A DNA stretch of 6,058 nucleotides. It comes from Nitrosopumilales archaeon. Lineage in GTDB: Archaea; Thermoproteota; Nitrososphaeria; Nitrososphaerales; Nitrososphaeraceae. Below are positions 1 through 5,328 of this stretch, one piece after another. The stretch spans positions 1-6,058 of the forward strand of contig WJXE01000118.1 of the NCBI GenBank assembly GCA_009665115.1. Reading direction: 5' to 3'. The notes beneath the pieces were generated by a model. The model was given only the letters and a program-made list of their open reading frames with translations, was not told the origin of the DNA and did no database searches. Every line of letters begins with the position of its first letter. Positions within the stretch are counted from its first letter, which is position 1. Both the position numbers and the translations under genes were made by a program.

Positions 1-126
1 ATCTATACCTTTTCAGATATGTTAATACGCGTTAACTTAGCAGGTCCAACCTATGCGGTCACAATATCTTGGTTTCGAATGACTTTTAATAGCATGTACG
101 GTATGAATAGTAAATTTGCAACTTAA
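1..126 (+). CDS. Possible 3' end of an upstream gene (partial, no start in window)
   Basis: Reading from base 1 in frame 1 there are 41 sense codons before TAA at 124-126. The two other forward frames stop within the first 35 bases, and each reverse frame also meets a stop early. The translation mixes hydrophobic and polar residues plausibly (for example NLAGPTYAVTISWFRMTF) and ends in NSKFAT. I do not recognise a family. If real, its end overlaps the TTG start of the next gene by 11 bases in another frame, a common arrangement in compact archaeal genomes. An open run of this length can arise by chance, and a TATA-like site for the next gene lies inside it, so the call is tentative. Confidence 0.4.
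   Translation: MYTFSDMLIRVNLAGPTYAVTISWFRMTFNSMYGMNSKFAT
84..91 (+). promoter_or_regulatory. TATA box for the gene starting at 116
   Basis: TTTTAATA is centred about 28 bp before the TTG at 116. This spacing would place the transcription start on or next to the start codon, as in leaderless archaeal mRNAs. Three other genes in this window show the same spacing, which supports both the promoter and the TTG start. Confidence 0.5.
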
Positions 127-796
127 GTCTCCATGCTATGTAGAGCTGTTGAATTTGAATAATTTTGGCAGATTGGTCTGCGCATTAGAGCGCACCCCGA
201 TGCCTGCATTCTCGTTGGTTTTAAATCAACAATTTGTCTTCGCGGTTCAAACGGATTTTATAGAGGGCAGACCGGTAATCTATTTTGTAAAGAGCGAAGA
301 AACGAAATACGGTCAGTATATGGCATACAGGATCACAGGGGTGACAGAAGAAGTAGCTGTTGTCGATTCAGTCGTGAATCCGAGCTTCATTTACACACCG
401 ATAATCAATGTTGATAAATTCCCCGCAACTCTAACAAGAAAAGCGCGGATAAATAAAAAATCAGGTTATATCACGATAAGACTCCGAGACCTCTCGAGTC
501 TTGCAAAAGTTGCAGCCTACAAGACAATATACGACGAACCTCCGTTACCACTATTGATGTTTAAAGAGAATAACAAATTTGTGGTTGGGTCCGCAATCAG
601 CTTAATCGAATCGGATACGATATCTTATTTCTATTACCTCGTTCTTGATGAAGAACCAACCGATCCTTTTTTGCGATACTCCAGTCAAAAGGTGGAACAA
701 CCATCCTTTTCTAATAGGATAGGTGAGCATGGCTACATTTATCTTAAGCTAATCAAACTTGCATCGAGCCATCCTTTAGTGAAAATTTATGGTTGA
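116..796 (+). CDS. Conserved-looking hypothetical protein with a thrice-recurring motif
   Basis: A 226-residue soluble protein of unknown function; I do not recognise the family. There is no signal peptide or membrane helix. A segment near residues 7-62 resembles residues 117-180: both open with an aromatic-hydrophobic strand (CYVELLNLNNFGRL, GYITIRLRDLSSL), continue through a Pro-rich turn and a FVF/FVV strand, then IE, an aromatic strand and EE. The opening motif returns at 206-225 (GYIYLKLIKL), just before the stop. The likely architecture is therefore two homologous beta-rich units plus a truncated third. The TTG start is chosen because TGA at 104-106 closes the frame upstream and a TATA box lies about 28 bp before it. 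The first ATG in frame is residue 29. The last 8 bases overlap pyrF, so the two genes are probably translationally coupled. That says little about its function, because pyrF often has varied partners. Confidence 0.8.
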   Translation: MQLKSPCYVELLNLNNFGRLVCALERTPMPAFSLVLNQQFVFAVQTDFIEGRPVIYFVKSEETKYGQYMAYRITGVTEEVAVVDSVVNPSFIYTPIINVDKFPATLTRKARINKKSGYITIRLRDLSSLAKVAAYKTIYDEPPLPLLMFKENNKFVVGSAISLIESDTISYFYYLVLDEEPTDPFLRYSSQKVEQPSFSNRIGEHGYIYLKLIKLASSHPLVKIYG

Positions 797-1553
797 CTCT
801 GCAGCGTTTAGTCACAGGATCACTGAAGCATCTATAATCAAAAGAAGCCGGATAATTCTGGCACTTGACTTAACAGATAGGTCTGATTTGAACGAGTTCG
901 CTTTAAAGACGATATCTCAGCTGGAAAGCTACATTTGTGCAATTAAACTGAATTTTCATCTGATATTGCCACTATCAAGCTCTGAGCTATCCGAAGTAAA
1001 TCGACTTGTGCATTCTTATGACCTGCAATCTATTGCAGACATTAAATTAAATGACATCCCAGGTACTAATAAAATCGCTATATCTCATCTTTCGAGTATG
1101 GGATTTGATGCAATAACCGTCAATCCCTTCATCGGCACCGCAGGACTAAGAGCTGTAGTAGTGCAGGCACATGAATTGAAAAGTGGAATACTTGCTCTGG
1201 TTTATATGAGTCATATCGGAGCACAGGGAGGATTCGGTATCAATTTCTTAGGTAGTAATAGTCAGGTTACATCGTTATATCAAAAGTTCTTTCAAGATGC
1301 AGTTGCCTGTCGTGTGGATGGAGTTATTGTAGGTGCAAATCGACTTGAAATTCTAAAAGAAATCTCTTGCAAAAAGGATCGCATTCCTATCTATTCACCA
1401 GGAGTAGGAGTACAGGGGGGTAACATAAAACAGGCGGCTAATAGTGGTACTGATTATTTTATCATTGGGCGCTCAATTATCGGATCGAAAGATCCGTTGA
1501 AGACTGCGAAAACCTTACAACACCAATTAGTTCGTGTTAATATTGCAGATTGA
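789..1553 (+). CDS. pyrF: Orotidine 5'-phosphate decarboxylase
   Basis: This enzyme decarboxylates orotidine 5'-phosphate to UMP, the last step of de novo pyrimidine synthesis in the cytosol. The 254-residue TIM barrel is a usual length for archaeal enzymes, slightly long at the N-terminus. Visible motifs in order are ALDLTD (25-30, with D27), K53 in AIKLN, and DIKLNDIPGT (84-93). K53, D84, K86 and D89 form the charged catalytic network. SPGVGVQGG (203-211) and IIGRSI (225-230, with R228) form the phosphate-binding end of the barrel. The family's more usual DIPNT appears here as DIPGT. The ATG at 789 overlaps the end of the preceding gene by 8 bases (TGA at 794-796) and no Shine-Dalgarno sequence precedes it, so translation probably depends on the upstream gene. 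No other pyrimidine gene is in view. Confidence 0.97.
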   Translation: MVDSAAFSHRITEASIIKRSRIILALDLTDRSDLNEFALKTISQLESYICAIKLNFHLILPLSSSELSEVNRLVHSYDLQSIADIKLNDIPGTNKIAISHLSSMGFDAITVNPFIGTAGLRAVVVQAHELKSGILALVYMSHIGAQGGFGINFLGSNSQVTSLYQKFFQDAVACRVDGVIVGANRLEILKEISCKKDRIPIYSPGVGVQGGNIKQAANSGTDYFIIGRSIIGSKDPLKTAKTLQHQLVRVNIAD

Positions 1554-1575
1554 TAGTGCATGTGCATGTCATAGT

Positions 1576-1614
1576 TGACTGACAGGCTTATCAAGGCGCG
1601 GAGGGAGACCTTTT
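1576..1614 (+). other. Purine-rich segment downstream of pyrF, similar to 5897-5934
   Basis: It starts 23 bases after the pyrF stop and reads TGACTGA, CAGG, then after a gap GAGGGAGACC, followed by TTTT. The same words in the same order occur after the gene ending at 5885 (TGACTGA, ATCAGG, GAGGGAGAACC). The T-run at 1611-1614 could contribute to transcription termination of pyrF. Whether it is a terminator, a processing site or a small dispersed repeat cannot be decided from two copies. Confidence 0.35.
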
Positions 1615-1735
1615 ATGTTCCAAAAAGAATAGCAACAATAGAACGGATCGATCAAAGATATCTCTTGTCAAAAAACACTGAACGCGGCCGCTCTAACACG
1701 ATAATCAACGAAACTGGGTGATTAAATTAATTAAC

Positions 1736-1788
1736 AAGGAGAGTTATTGGAAGGTTATATAGTACTAAAGGGTGTTCAGAATGCCTAG
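1736..1788 (+). promoter_or_regulatory. Shine-Dalgarno-like AAGGAGAG with a 13-codon leader ORF
   Basis: AAGGAGAG (1736-1743) is the best Shine-Dalgarno match noticed upstream of any gene in this window. It precedes a TTG at 1747 that opens MEGYIVLKGVQNA and stops at TAG 1786-1788, overlapping the DUF373 start in another frame. It could be a leader peptide coupling translation into the DUF373 gene on a read-through transcript from pyrF. It lies upstream of the likely TATA box, so a leaderless transcript would not contain the Shine-Dalgarno sequence. Chance occurrence is quite possible. Confidence 0.3.
1755..1762 (+). promoter_or_regulatory. TATA box for the DUF373 gene
   Basis: TTATATAG is centred about 22 bp before the ATG at 1781. 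That is slightly closer than the 27-29 bp seen for other genes here, but it still suggests a transcript beginning at or very near the start codon. Confidence 0.5.
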
Positions 1789-2953
1789 TGTTGATAACTA
1801 CGCGAAGAAAAATGGAGCAGGATTATCCAGAGTAGCTGCAACAGCCGCATCAACACATAGCAGAATTCTCGTTTTATGTGTAGATCGAGACGATGATATC
1901 GGCTCCAAAGGCGGTATGGAAACACCTGTCGTGGGAAGAGACCCATGTATTAATGCGGGGGTAAGACTCGCGATAGAAGATCCAGAAGACCCAGACGCTA
2001 ACGCCATCTTTGCAGCAATCAAAACATATGAGGAACTCATTTCTAAAGGATACAGCTCACAGGTTGCCCTTGTAGCAGGTAAGTTTAATCGCGGGATTGA
2101 AGCAGACGAGAAAATAGGTCTGGAGATCCAGAATGTCCTTGGCGAGTATCGGGCAGACGCCGCTGTAATCGTCTCCGATGGCGAAGATGATGAGACTGTT
2201 GTGCCTGTGATTCAAACCATGGTTCCCGTCATTTCTATTCAGCGGATAATAATCAAACATAGCAGAAGCGTCGAATATTCATACGCTGTTTTAGGAAGGT
2301 ACGTAAAAATGCTTGCTTATGACCCTCGTTATTCGAAATTCTTTTTGGGAGTTCCAGGCGCGCTCCTAGTTGCAACAAGTCTTGCGAGCTTTTTTGGGTT
2401 AACGAAAGAGGCTCTAGCGTTAGTGTTCAGTATTTTAGGAGTAGCTTTCATCATTAGAGCGTTTGATATAGATAAGGCACTAAGTTCTCTTGGCAGACCC
2501 ACACCAACTGGTTTTATTCGAATTTTCTCTGCCTTTGCCGGAATATTGATAATTGTGGTTTCCATAGTAAATGGCCTTTCGAGCATTCCTAATGAAGCAA
2601 TTGTGCCGAATATGGGCGCTCTGCATGTTATAAGTAACAGAATCATAGTTGGAAGTTTTGTTCATGGTACTATCACTCTGCTTTGGATCGGTATAGCGAC
2701 TATACTAGCCGGATCGCTTTTGAGTAACTGGTTCAAAGGCAGTATCCTGACAATGTCCGATATTTTACGACTCGTGGTGCTGGCGTTATTGTATATTCCT
2801 ATCCTGCAGTTTACATCTGTTCTGACCGAACGAACTAATCCGTTTAGCTTAATTTCCTCGTTGTTAATAGGATTGGCTATAACATTGGTCGCGGCTACGT
2901 TCTTGTTCCAATATTTCAGGAACAGGAAGGGTGGAGAAGATCTCAAGCATTAA
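1781..2953 (+). CDS. DUF373 family multi-spanning membrane protein
   Basis: A 390-residue member of the archaeal DUF373 family, whose function is unknown. The N-terminal cytosolic domain (about 28-185) carries the family signatures: LCVDRDDDIG (32-41), TPVVGRD (48-54), EDPEDPDANAIF (66-77), VSDGEDDE (131-138) and DPRY (181-184). The conserved acidic patches suggest metal or nucleotide handling, which is inference. From LGVPG (189-193) on it is membrane-embedded, with about six helices by eye near 187-206, 210-227, 244-265, 292-316, 328-347 and 355-378, and a basic C-terminal tail (RNRKGGEDLKH). I prefer ATG 1781 because a GTG at 1772 would lie only about 13 bp after the TATA box. The first 27 residues (Ala/Ser/Lys-rich) precede the conserved core. 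It lies 68 bp upstream of uppS on the same strand, which hints at a shared membrane or envelope role. Confidence 0.9.
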   Translation: MPSVDNYAKKNGAGLSRVAATAASTHSRILVLCVDRDDDIGSKGGMETPVVGRDPCINAGVRLAIEDPEDPDANAIFAAIKTYEELISKGYSSQVALVAGKFNRGIEADEKIGLEIQNVLGEYRADAAVIVSDGEDDETVVPVIQTMVPVISIQRIIIKHSRSVEYSYAVLGRYVKMLAYDPRYSKFFLGVPGALLVATSLASFFGLTKEALALVFSILGVAFIIRAFDIDKALSSLGRPTPTGFIRIFSAFAGILIIVVSIVNGLSSIPNEAIVPNMGALHVISNRIIVGSFVHGTITLLWIGIATILAGSLLSNWFKGSILTMSDILRLVVLALLYIPILQFTSVLTERTNPFSLISSLLIGLAITLVAATFLFQYFRNRKGGEDLKH

Positions 2954-2960
2954 TCCTCGA

Positions 2961-2969
2961 AATATTTTA
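2961..2969 (+). promoter_or_regulatory. Possible TATA box before uppS
   Basis: AATATTTTA lies just after the DUF373 stop, about 57 bp before the uppS start. It would give a leader of roughly 30 nt rather than a leaderless message. The match is ordinary for AT-rich intergenic DNA, and co-transcription with DUF373 is equally possible. Confidence 0.25.
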
Positions 2970-3021
2970 ACTAATTGTTTCAAAACAGTAAAATCATTGT
3001 CGAACACATAGGCTTTGTGTA

Positions 3022-3837
3022 TTGAACGTGATTCAAGATATTGACAGTAGGGCTATTGCGGACACGTTCTTTAAGCGCAGCGGACTCTACACTCTTTATG
3101 AGCGACGACTGGAGTCTCAAATTCTCAATAACTCGCTTCCCAATCATATTGCGATCATACTAGACGGAAACAGGCGATGGGCAAAGTATAACTTCATGCG
3201 AGCAGGAAGTGGTCATTTTATGGGCGCAGATAAAGCTGAGGAACTATTGAATTGGATTCATGAATTAGGTATTAAAATTACTACTTTGTACGTGTTGTCC
3301 ACAGAGAATCTGGATAGAAAAGATGAAGAAGTAGATAATATTTATCGACTATTACAGTTAAAACTAGAAAAGCTTCACAAAGACTCGAGAATACACCGGC
3401 GTCGCATGAAAATCAAGGCAATAGGAAATGTTAAACTGCTCCCCACGGAACTTCAGGAAATATTGAATAAGCTAGAGGAAGACACGGCAAAGTATAACTC
3501 CATGTTTCTAAACATAGCAGTTGCCTACGGTGGACAGGAAGAGCTCGTTGATGCTGTAAGGAAAATTGCATTAATGACTAAAACTGGTGAACTCTCTGTG
3601 GAAGATATCGACGAAAAGGTGATCGAATCCTGTCTCTACACATCTCATTTGCCACAGCCAGAACCCGATTTGATATTGAGAACTTCTGGAGAAAAACGTC
3701 TAAGCGGGTTTCTAATATGGCAAAGTGCGTATAGCGAATTAGTGTTTATGGATGTTTTCTGGCCGGAATTCCGCAAAATAGACCTGATGAGGGCAATCAG
3801 AACATACCAACGAAGAATACGAAGATATGGCAAGTAG
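3022..3837 (+). CDS. uppS: cis-Prenyltransferase (polyprenyl/undecaprenyl diphosphate synthase)
   Basis: This enzyme condenses isopentenyl diphosphate units in cis onto an allylic primer. In archaea the product is the polyprenyl carrier used to build surface glycans and N-glycans. The 271-residue protein has all family regions: NHIAIILDGNRRWAK (41-55, with catalytic D48 and N50), GHFMGADKAEELL (64-76), TTLYVLSTENLDR (87-99), NIAVAYGGQEELVDA (164-178), and PDLILRTSGEKRLSGF (215-230, with the diphosphate-binding arginines). It closes with WQSAYSELVFMDVFWPEF (233-250) and an RRYGK C-terminus. NRR rather than bacterial NGR is typical of archaeal and eukaryotic enzymes. The start is uncertain: TTG 3022 follows an in-frame stop at 2989 with no better codon between, and GTG 3028 is the alternative. 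Neither has a Shine-Dalgarno site. The first ~38 residues precede the core. It is followed by a small gene and a Nudix gene. Confidence 0.95.
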   Translation: MNVIQDIDSRAIADTFFKRSGLYTLYERRLESQILNNSLPNHIAIILDGNRRWAKYNFMRAGSGHFMGADKAEELLNWIHELGIKITTLYVLSTENLDRKDEEVDNIYRLLQLKLEKLHKDSRIHRRRMKIKAIGNVKLLPTELQEILNKLEEDTAKYNSMFLNIAVAYGGQEELVDAVRKIALMTKTGELSVEDIDEKVIESCLYTSHLPQPEPDLILRTSGEKRLSGFLIWQSAYSELVFMDVFWPEFRKIDLMRAIRTYQRRIRRYGK

Positions 3838-3839
3838 CG

Positions 3840-3879
3840 TCGTGATAAGAATAAGTATGAGTCGATTTGATCGTGATAA
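3840..3879 (+). repeat. Direct repeat TCGTGATAA, two copies 31 bp apart
   Basis: Identical nonamers occur at 3840-3848 and 3871-3879, directly after the uppS stop and just before the 55-codon small gene. The 31-bp period is close to three helical turns, so a protein could bind both on one DNA face. An ATA-rich stretch (ATAAATATCTATA, 3876-3888) overlaps the second copy and could be a TATA element. A chance origin is not excluded. Confidence 0.35.
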
Positions 3880-3891
3880 ATATCTATAGAA

Positions 3892-4059
3892 ATGCCTGAG
3901 CATGGAGATTATCACGCTGGATCACGCAGATGGTATTGTAACTACTGGCAATCTTCGAAGGAATGGGAAGATATTCATGATTATGCTCCACCGGATCCAT
4001 CAGCAGAAACCACGGATGATCCATTTAGTAGTCGTACAGCGGAAAAGCTTGAAAAATGA
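3892..4059 (+). CDS. Small aromatic-rich hypothetical protein (55 residues)
   Basis: Its function is unknown and I recognise no family. ATG 3892 opens a 55-residue frame ending at TGA 4057-4059. The N-terminal half is strongly aromatic (RRWYCNYWQSSKEWEDIHDY, residues 12-31: three Trp, one Cys, four His in the first 29 residues). The C-terminal half is acidic and Pro-rich (APPDPSAETTDDPF), probably disordered, ending in a charged EKLEK. Codons favour G in position one (GAT, GAA, GGA, GCT), as expected of real coding sequence. A longer frame over the same bases (3902-4090) gives an odd basic composition and is less credible. An in-frame stop at 3877 excludes an earlier start. No Shine-Dalgarno site is seen. 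It sits 54 bp after uppS and 35 bp before the Nudix gene, all on one strand, which suggests a single transcript. Confidence 0.65.
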   Translation: MPEHGDYHAGSRRWYCNYWQSSKEWEDIHDYAPPDPSAETTDDPFSSRTAEKLEK

Positions 4060-4094
4060 GCAAATGGGCTTAGGGCAAAAAAGTCAGTGAAATC

Positions 4095-4538
4095 ATGTGG
4101 GTGCTAAGAGTAATGTTTGATGAAAAATCTGCCGGTGCTATATTATATTTATACAATGAGGATTTGCTGAGAACAGAATACTTGTTACTGCATCATACTT
4201 CAGGTCATTGGGACTTTCCTAAGGGAAACATCGAATTAGGTGAAGACGGATTCCAGACTGCACGTCGAGAAATATATGAAGAAACCGGAATCAATGACAT
4301 TGAATTTGTTAAAGGCTTTATATCGAACATAGAGTACTATTATAGACGAATAGATAAACTAGTTCATAAACGGGTTATTTTTTACATTGCTAAAACCAAT
4401 ACACGCGAAGTTATACTTTCATCCGAACACGATGGATACGCTTGGACGGAATATGACACAGCAATCAATCAATTGACGTACAAAAATGCAAAACAATTAT
4501 TAGAAAAAGCTAAAACGTTTGTGGCTCCAAAGTGCTGA
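4095..4538 (+). CDS. Nudix hydrolase, Ap4A hydrolase type
   Basis: This is a 147-residue Nudix hydrolase, probably cleaving diadenosine tetraphosphate or a related nucleoside polyphosphate in the cytosol. The complete Nudix box starts at G44: GNIELGE (44-50), then seven residues, then REIYEETGI (58-66). The Mg-binding glutamates are E59, E62 and E63. GHWDFPKGN (37-45) before the box matches the Ap4A-hydrolase pattern, and W39 is placed to stack on a base. SAGAILYLY (12-20) forms the first core strand. The C-terminus (123-140) is a typical closing helix. The substrate is inferred from resemblance, and mRNA-cap-like or other dinucleotide substrates remain possible. ATG 4095 is used; a second ATG at residue 7 is an alternative. 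No Shine-Dalgarno or TATA box precedes it, which fits expression from the uppS transcript. Confidence 0.93.
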   Translation: MWVLRVMFDEKSAGAILYLYNEDLLRTEYLLLHHTSGHWDFPKGNIELGEDGFQTARREIYEETGINDIEFVKGFISNIEYYYRRIDKLVHKRVIFYIAKTNTREVILSSEHDGYAWTEYDTAINQLTYKNAKQLLEKAKTFVAPKC

Positions 4539-4568
4539 GTCAGATGGGGTACCATGAGAAGAAGTAAT

Positions 4569-4706
4569 TTACGGTATAATATATACAAGGAAACTGGCCA
4601 AGATAATGCCTGCGACAATCGCGGCTGTCAAGAAGATCCCTTTTTTACTAACTCTTCTCTGTTTGCCACTATTACCAGTATTACCGTCACTATGATCGTG
4701 TGCCAA
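4569..4706 (-). CDS. Single-pass membrane microprotein (45 residues, TTG start)
   Basis: On the minus strand, TTG at 4706-4704 opens a 45-residue frame ending at TAA 4571-4569. Residues 1-22 are hydrophilic (MAHDHSDGNTGNSGKQRRVS, then KK), with a basic cluster K15-K22. Residues 23-43 (GIFLTAAIVAGIILASFLVY) form one clear transmembrane helix, and the protein ends in IIP. By the positive-inside rule the N-terminus should be cytosolic, giving a tail-anchor-like topology. A strong TATA box about 28 bp upstream puts the transcription start on the TTG, matching other genes here. The short ATG frame at 4728 yields only 12 residues. The KKGIF...ASFLVYIIP segment resembles, from memory, N-terminal anchors of longer thaumarchaeal surface proteins, so this may be a stand-alone or truncated anchor. 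It converges with the Nudix gene, 30 bp apart. Confidence 0.6.
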   Translation of the reverse strand: MAHDHSDGNTGNSGKQRRVSKKGIFLTAAIVAGIILASFLVYIIP

Positions 4707-4730
4707 TGACCCAAGTACTACTTTCCATTT

Positions 4731-4738
4731 TATATAAA
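4731..4738 (-). promoter_or_regulatory. TATA box for the 45-residue membrane protein
   Basis: On the minus strand this reads TTTATATA (followed by AAA), the best TATA match in the window. Its centre is about 28 bp before the TTG at 4706, predicting a leaderless transcript. Confidence 0.6.
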
Positions 4739-4744
4739 TGGTAG

Positions 4745-4772
4745 CCCATCTTCAAAAAGTAATCCATCTTCG
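4745..4772 (-). repeat. Direct repeat GAAGATGG, two copies upstream of the TATA box
   Basis: On the minus strand CGAAGATGGA (4772-4763) and TGAAGATGGG (4754-4745) share GAAGATGG and start 18 bp apart. They end 6 bp before the TATA box at 4738-4731, where archaeal activators and the BRE contacts lie. This fits a paired operator for the membrane microprotein gene. It also lies just after the stop of the secreted-protein gene. Confidence 0.35.
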
Positions 4773-4781
4773 AAGTTGTAG

Positions 4782-5180
4782 TTATCCTGCTATGGCCTTT
4801 GTCAAATCAAGAGTGACTTTATTTTTTCCGCCCTGCTTCGTATTTTGAACATCGGTACAAATCTGAGCGGCAGGCGGTGTCACCGCGGTTGCACATATCC
4901 GTATAGTGCCATTTATGAGCTTGTCTGGAACTGTGATAGGTATGACCAAACTATTTTTTTTAGTCACATCGATATTCGACGCCACGACGGTATCATTAAC
5001 GGATATGTTTACCGGTCCATTTTGTGTATTACTACGAACCAGAACAACGCTAAACTGTGTCCCGTTGCTATGAGACGTAGATGCAGCTGCAAGTTGCATA
5101 GAAAGAGCAGTAGAGCAGTACGAGATTGCTAACATCATTGATATTGACAAAATTAAAACTTCTTGTCCAACTACCTTCAT
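4782..5180 (-). CDS. Secreted Ig-like hypothetical protein
   Basis: A 132-residue exported protein of unknown function. Residues 7-33 form a signal peptide (LILSISMMLAISYCSTALSM), with likely cleavage around 28-34. The mature part is rich in Thr, Val, Asn and Ser with alternating hydrophobic strands, typical of a small beta-sandwich. It contains only two cysteines after the signal region, C96 and C108, spaced to form a disulphide loop. Four N-X-S/T sequons (N39, N58, N62, N90) suggest archaeal N-glycosylation at the cell surface. There is no C-terminal anchor. ATG 5180 has a TATA-like TTAAAT centred about 27 bp upstream and no Shine-Dalgarno site. It lies 75 bp upstream of the membrane microprotein on the same strand and diverges from the winged-helix gene. 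The fold is inferred from composition. Confidence 0.8.
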   Translation of the reverse strand: MKVVGQEVLILSISMMLAISYCSTALSMQLAAASTSHSNGTQFSVVLVRSNTQNGPVNISVNDTVVASNIDVTKKNSLVIPITVPDKLINGTIRICATAVTPPAAQICTDVQNTKQGGKNKVTLDLTKAIAG

Positions 5181-5204
5181 ATTACGAAATGGTCATTATT
5201 CCAC

Positions 5205-5210
5205 ATTTAA
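5205..5210 (-). promoter_or_regulatory. TATA-like box for the secreted-protein gene
   Basis: The minus strand reads CTTAAATG around TTAAAT, centred about 27 bp before the ATG at 5180. The sequence is degenerate, but the spacing matches the other leaderless genes in the window. Confidence 0.4.
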
Positions 5211-5290
5211 GAGCAATGAACTAATTTATTAGACGTCGCAAGAAGGTTTATTTCACAGGCTACGTTACACAGCCAGCCAGCCTGATTACG

Positions 5291-5323
5291 TGGCTTAGTG
5301 TGCAGTTAATAAATGCTAAGCTG
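5291..5323. other. Inverted repeat in the divergent intergenic region
   Basis: GCTTAG at 5293-5298 pairs with CTAAGC at 5316-5321, extendable by two G-T pairs to 5291/5323, around a 17-nt AT-rich centre. In a region between two outward-facing promoters a terminator is not expected, so it is better read as a possible protein-binding dyad. Confidence 0.3.
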
Positions 5324-5328
5324 TTTGT

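Noticed and set aside
60..90. TTCGAAT stretch resembling a tRNA T-loop
   Set aside because: The flanking bases do not pair into a T-stem and no cloverleaf can be built around it.
1684..1734. GCGGCCGC (1684-1691) and TTAATTAA (1727-1734), two 8-bp palindromes close together
   Set aside because: They are rare-cutter sites and could hint at cloning vector, but the flanking sequence is not recognisable vector and the genes on both sides are of one style. Treated as coincidence.
1772..1780. GTG start three codons upstream of the chosen DUF373 ATG
   Set aside because: It lies only about 13 bp after the TATA box, too close for the start codon to be in the transcript.
1798..2946. Several minus-strand frames of 61-105 codons under the DUF373 gene
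   Set aside because: The + strand protein is clearly conserved across this whole stretch, so these are antisense shadows.
3857..3889. Ten-codon frame MSRFDRDKYL before the small aromatic-rich gene
   Set aside because: It could be a frameshifted N-terminus of the small gene, but it is too short to support and the small gene has its own ATG.
3902..4090. 62-codon + strand frame overlapping the 55-residue gene
   Set aside because: The product is basic with clusters such as VVVQRK and no coding-like codon pattern, while the frame from 3892 over the same bases looks much more like a protein.
4845..5132. 95-codon + strand frame opposite the secreted-protein gene
   Set aside because: The composition is Cys/Arg-rich and irregular, while the minus strand gives a clean signal peptide, sequons and beta pattern.
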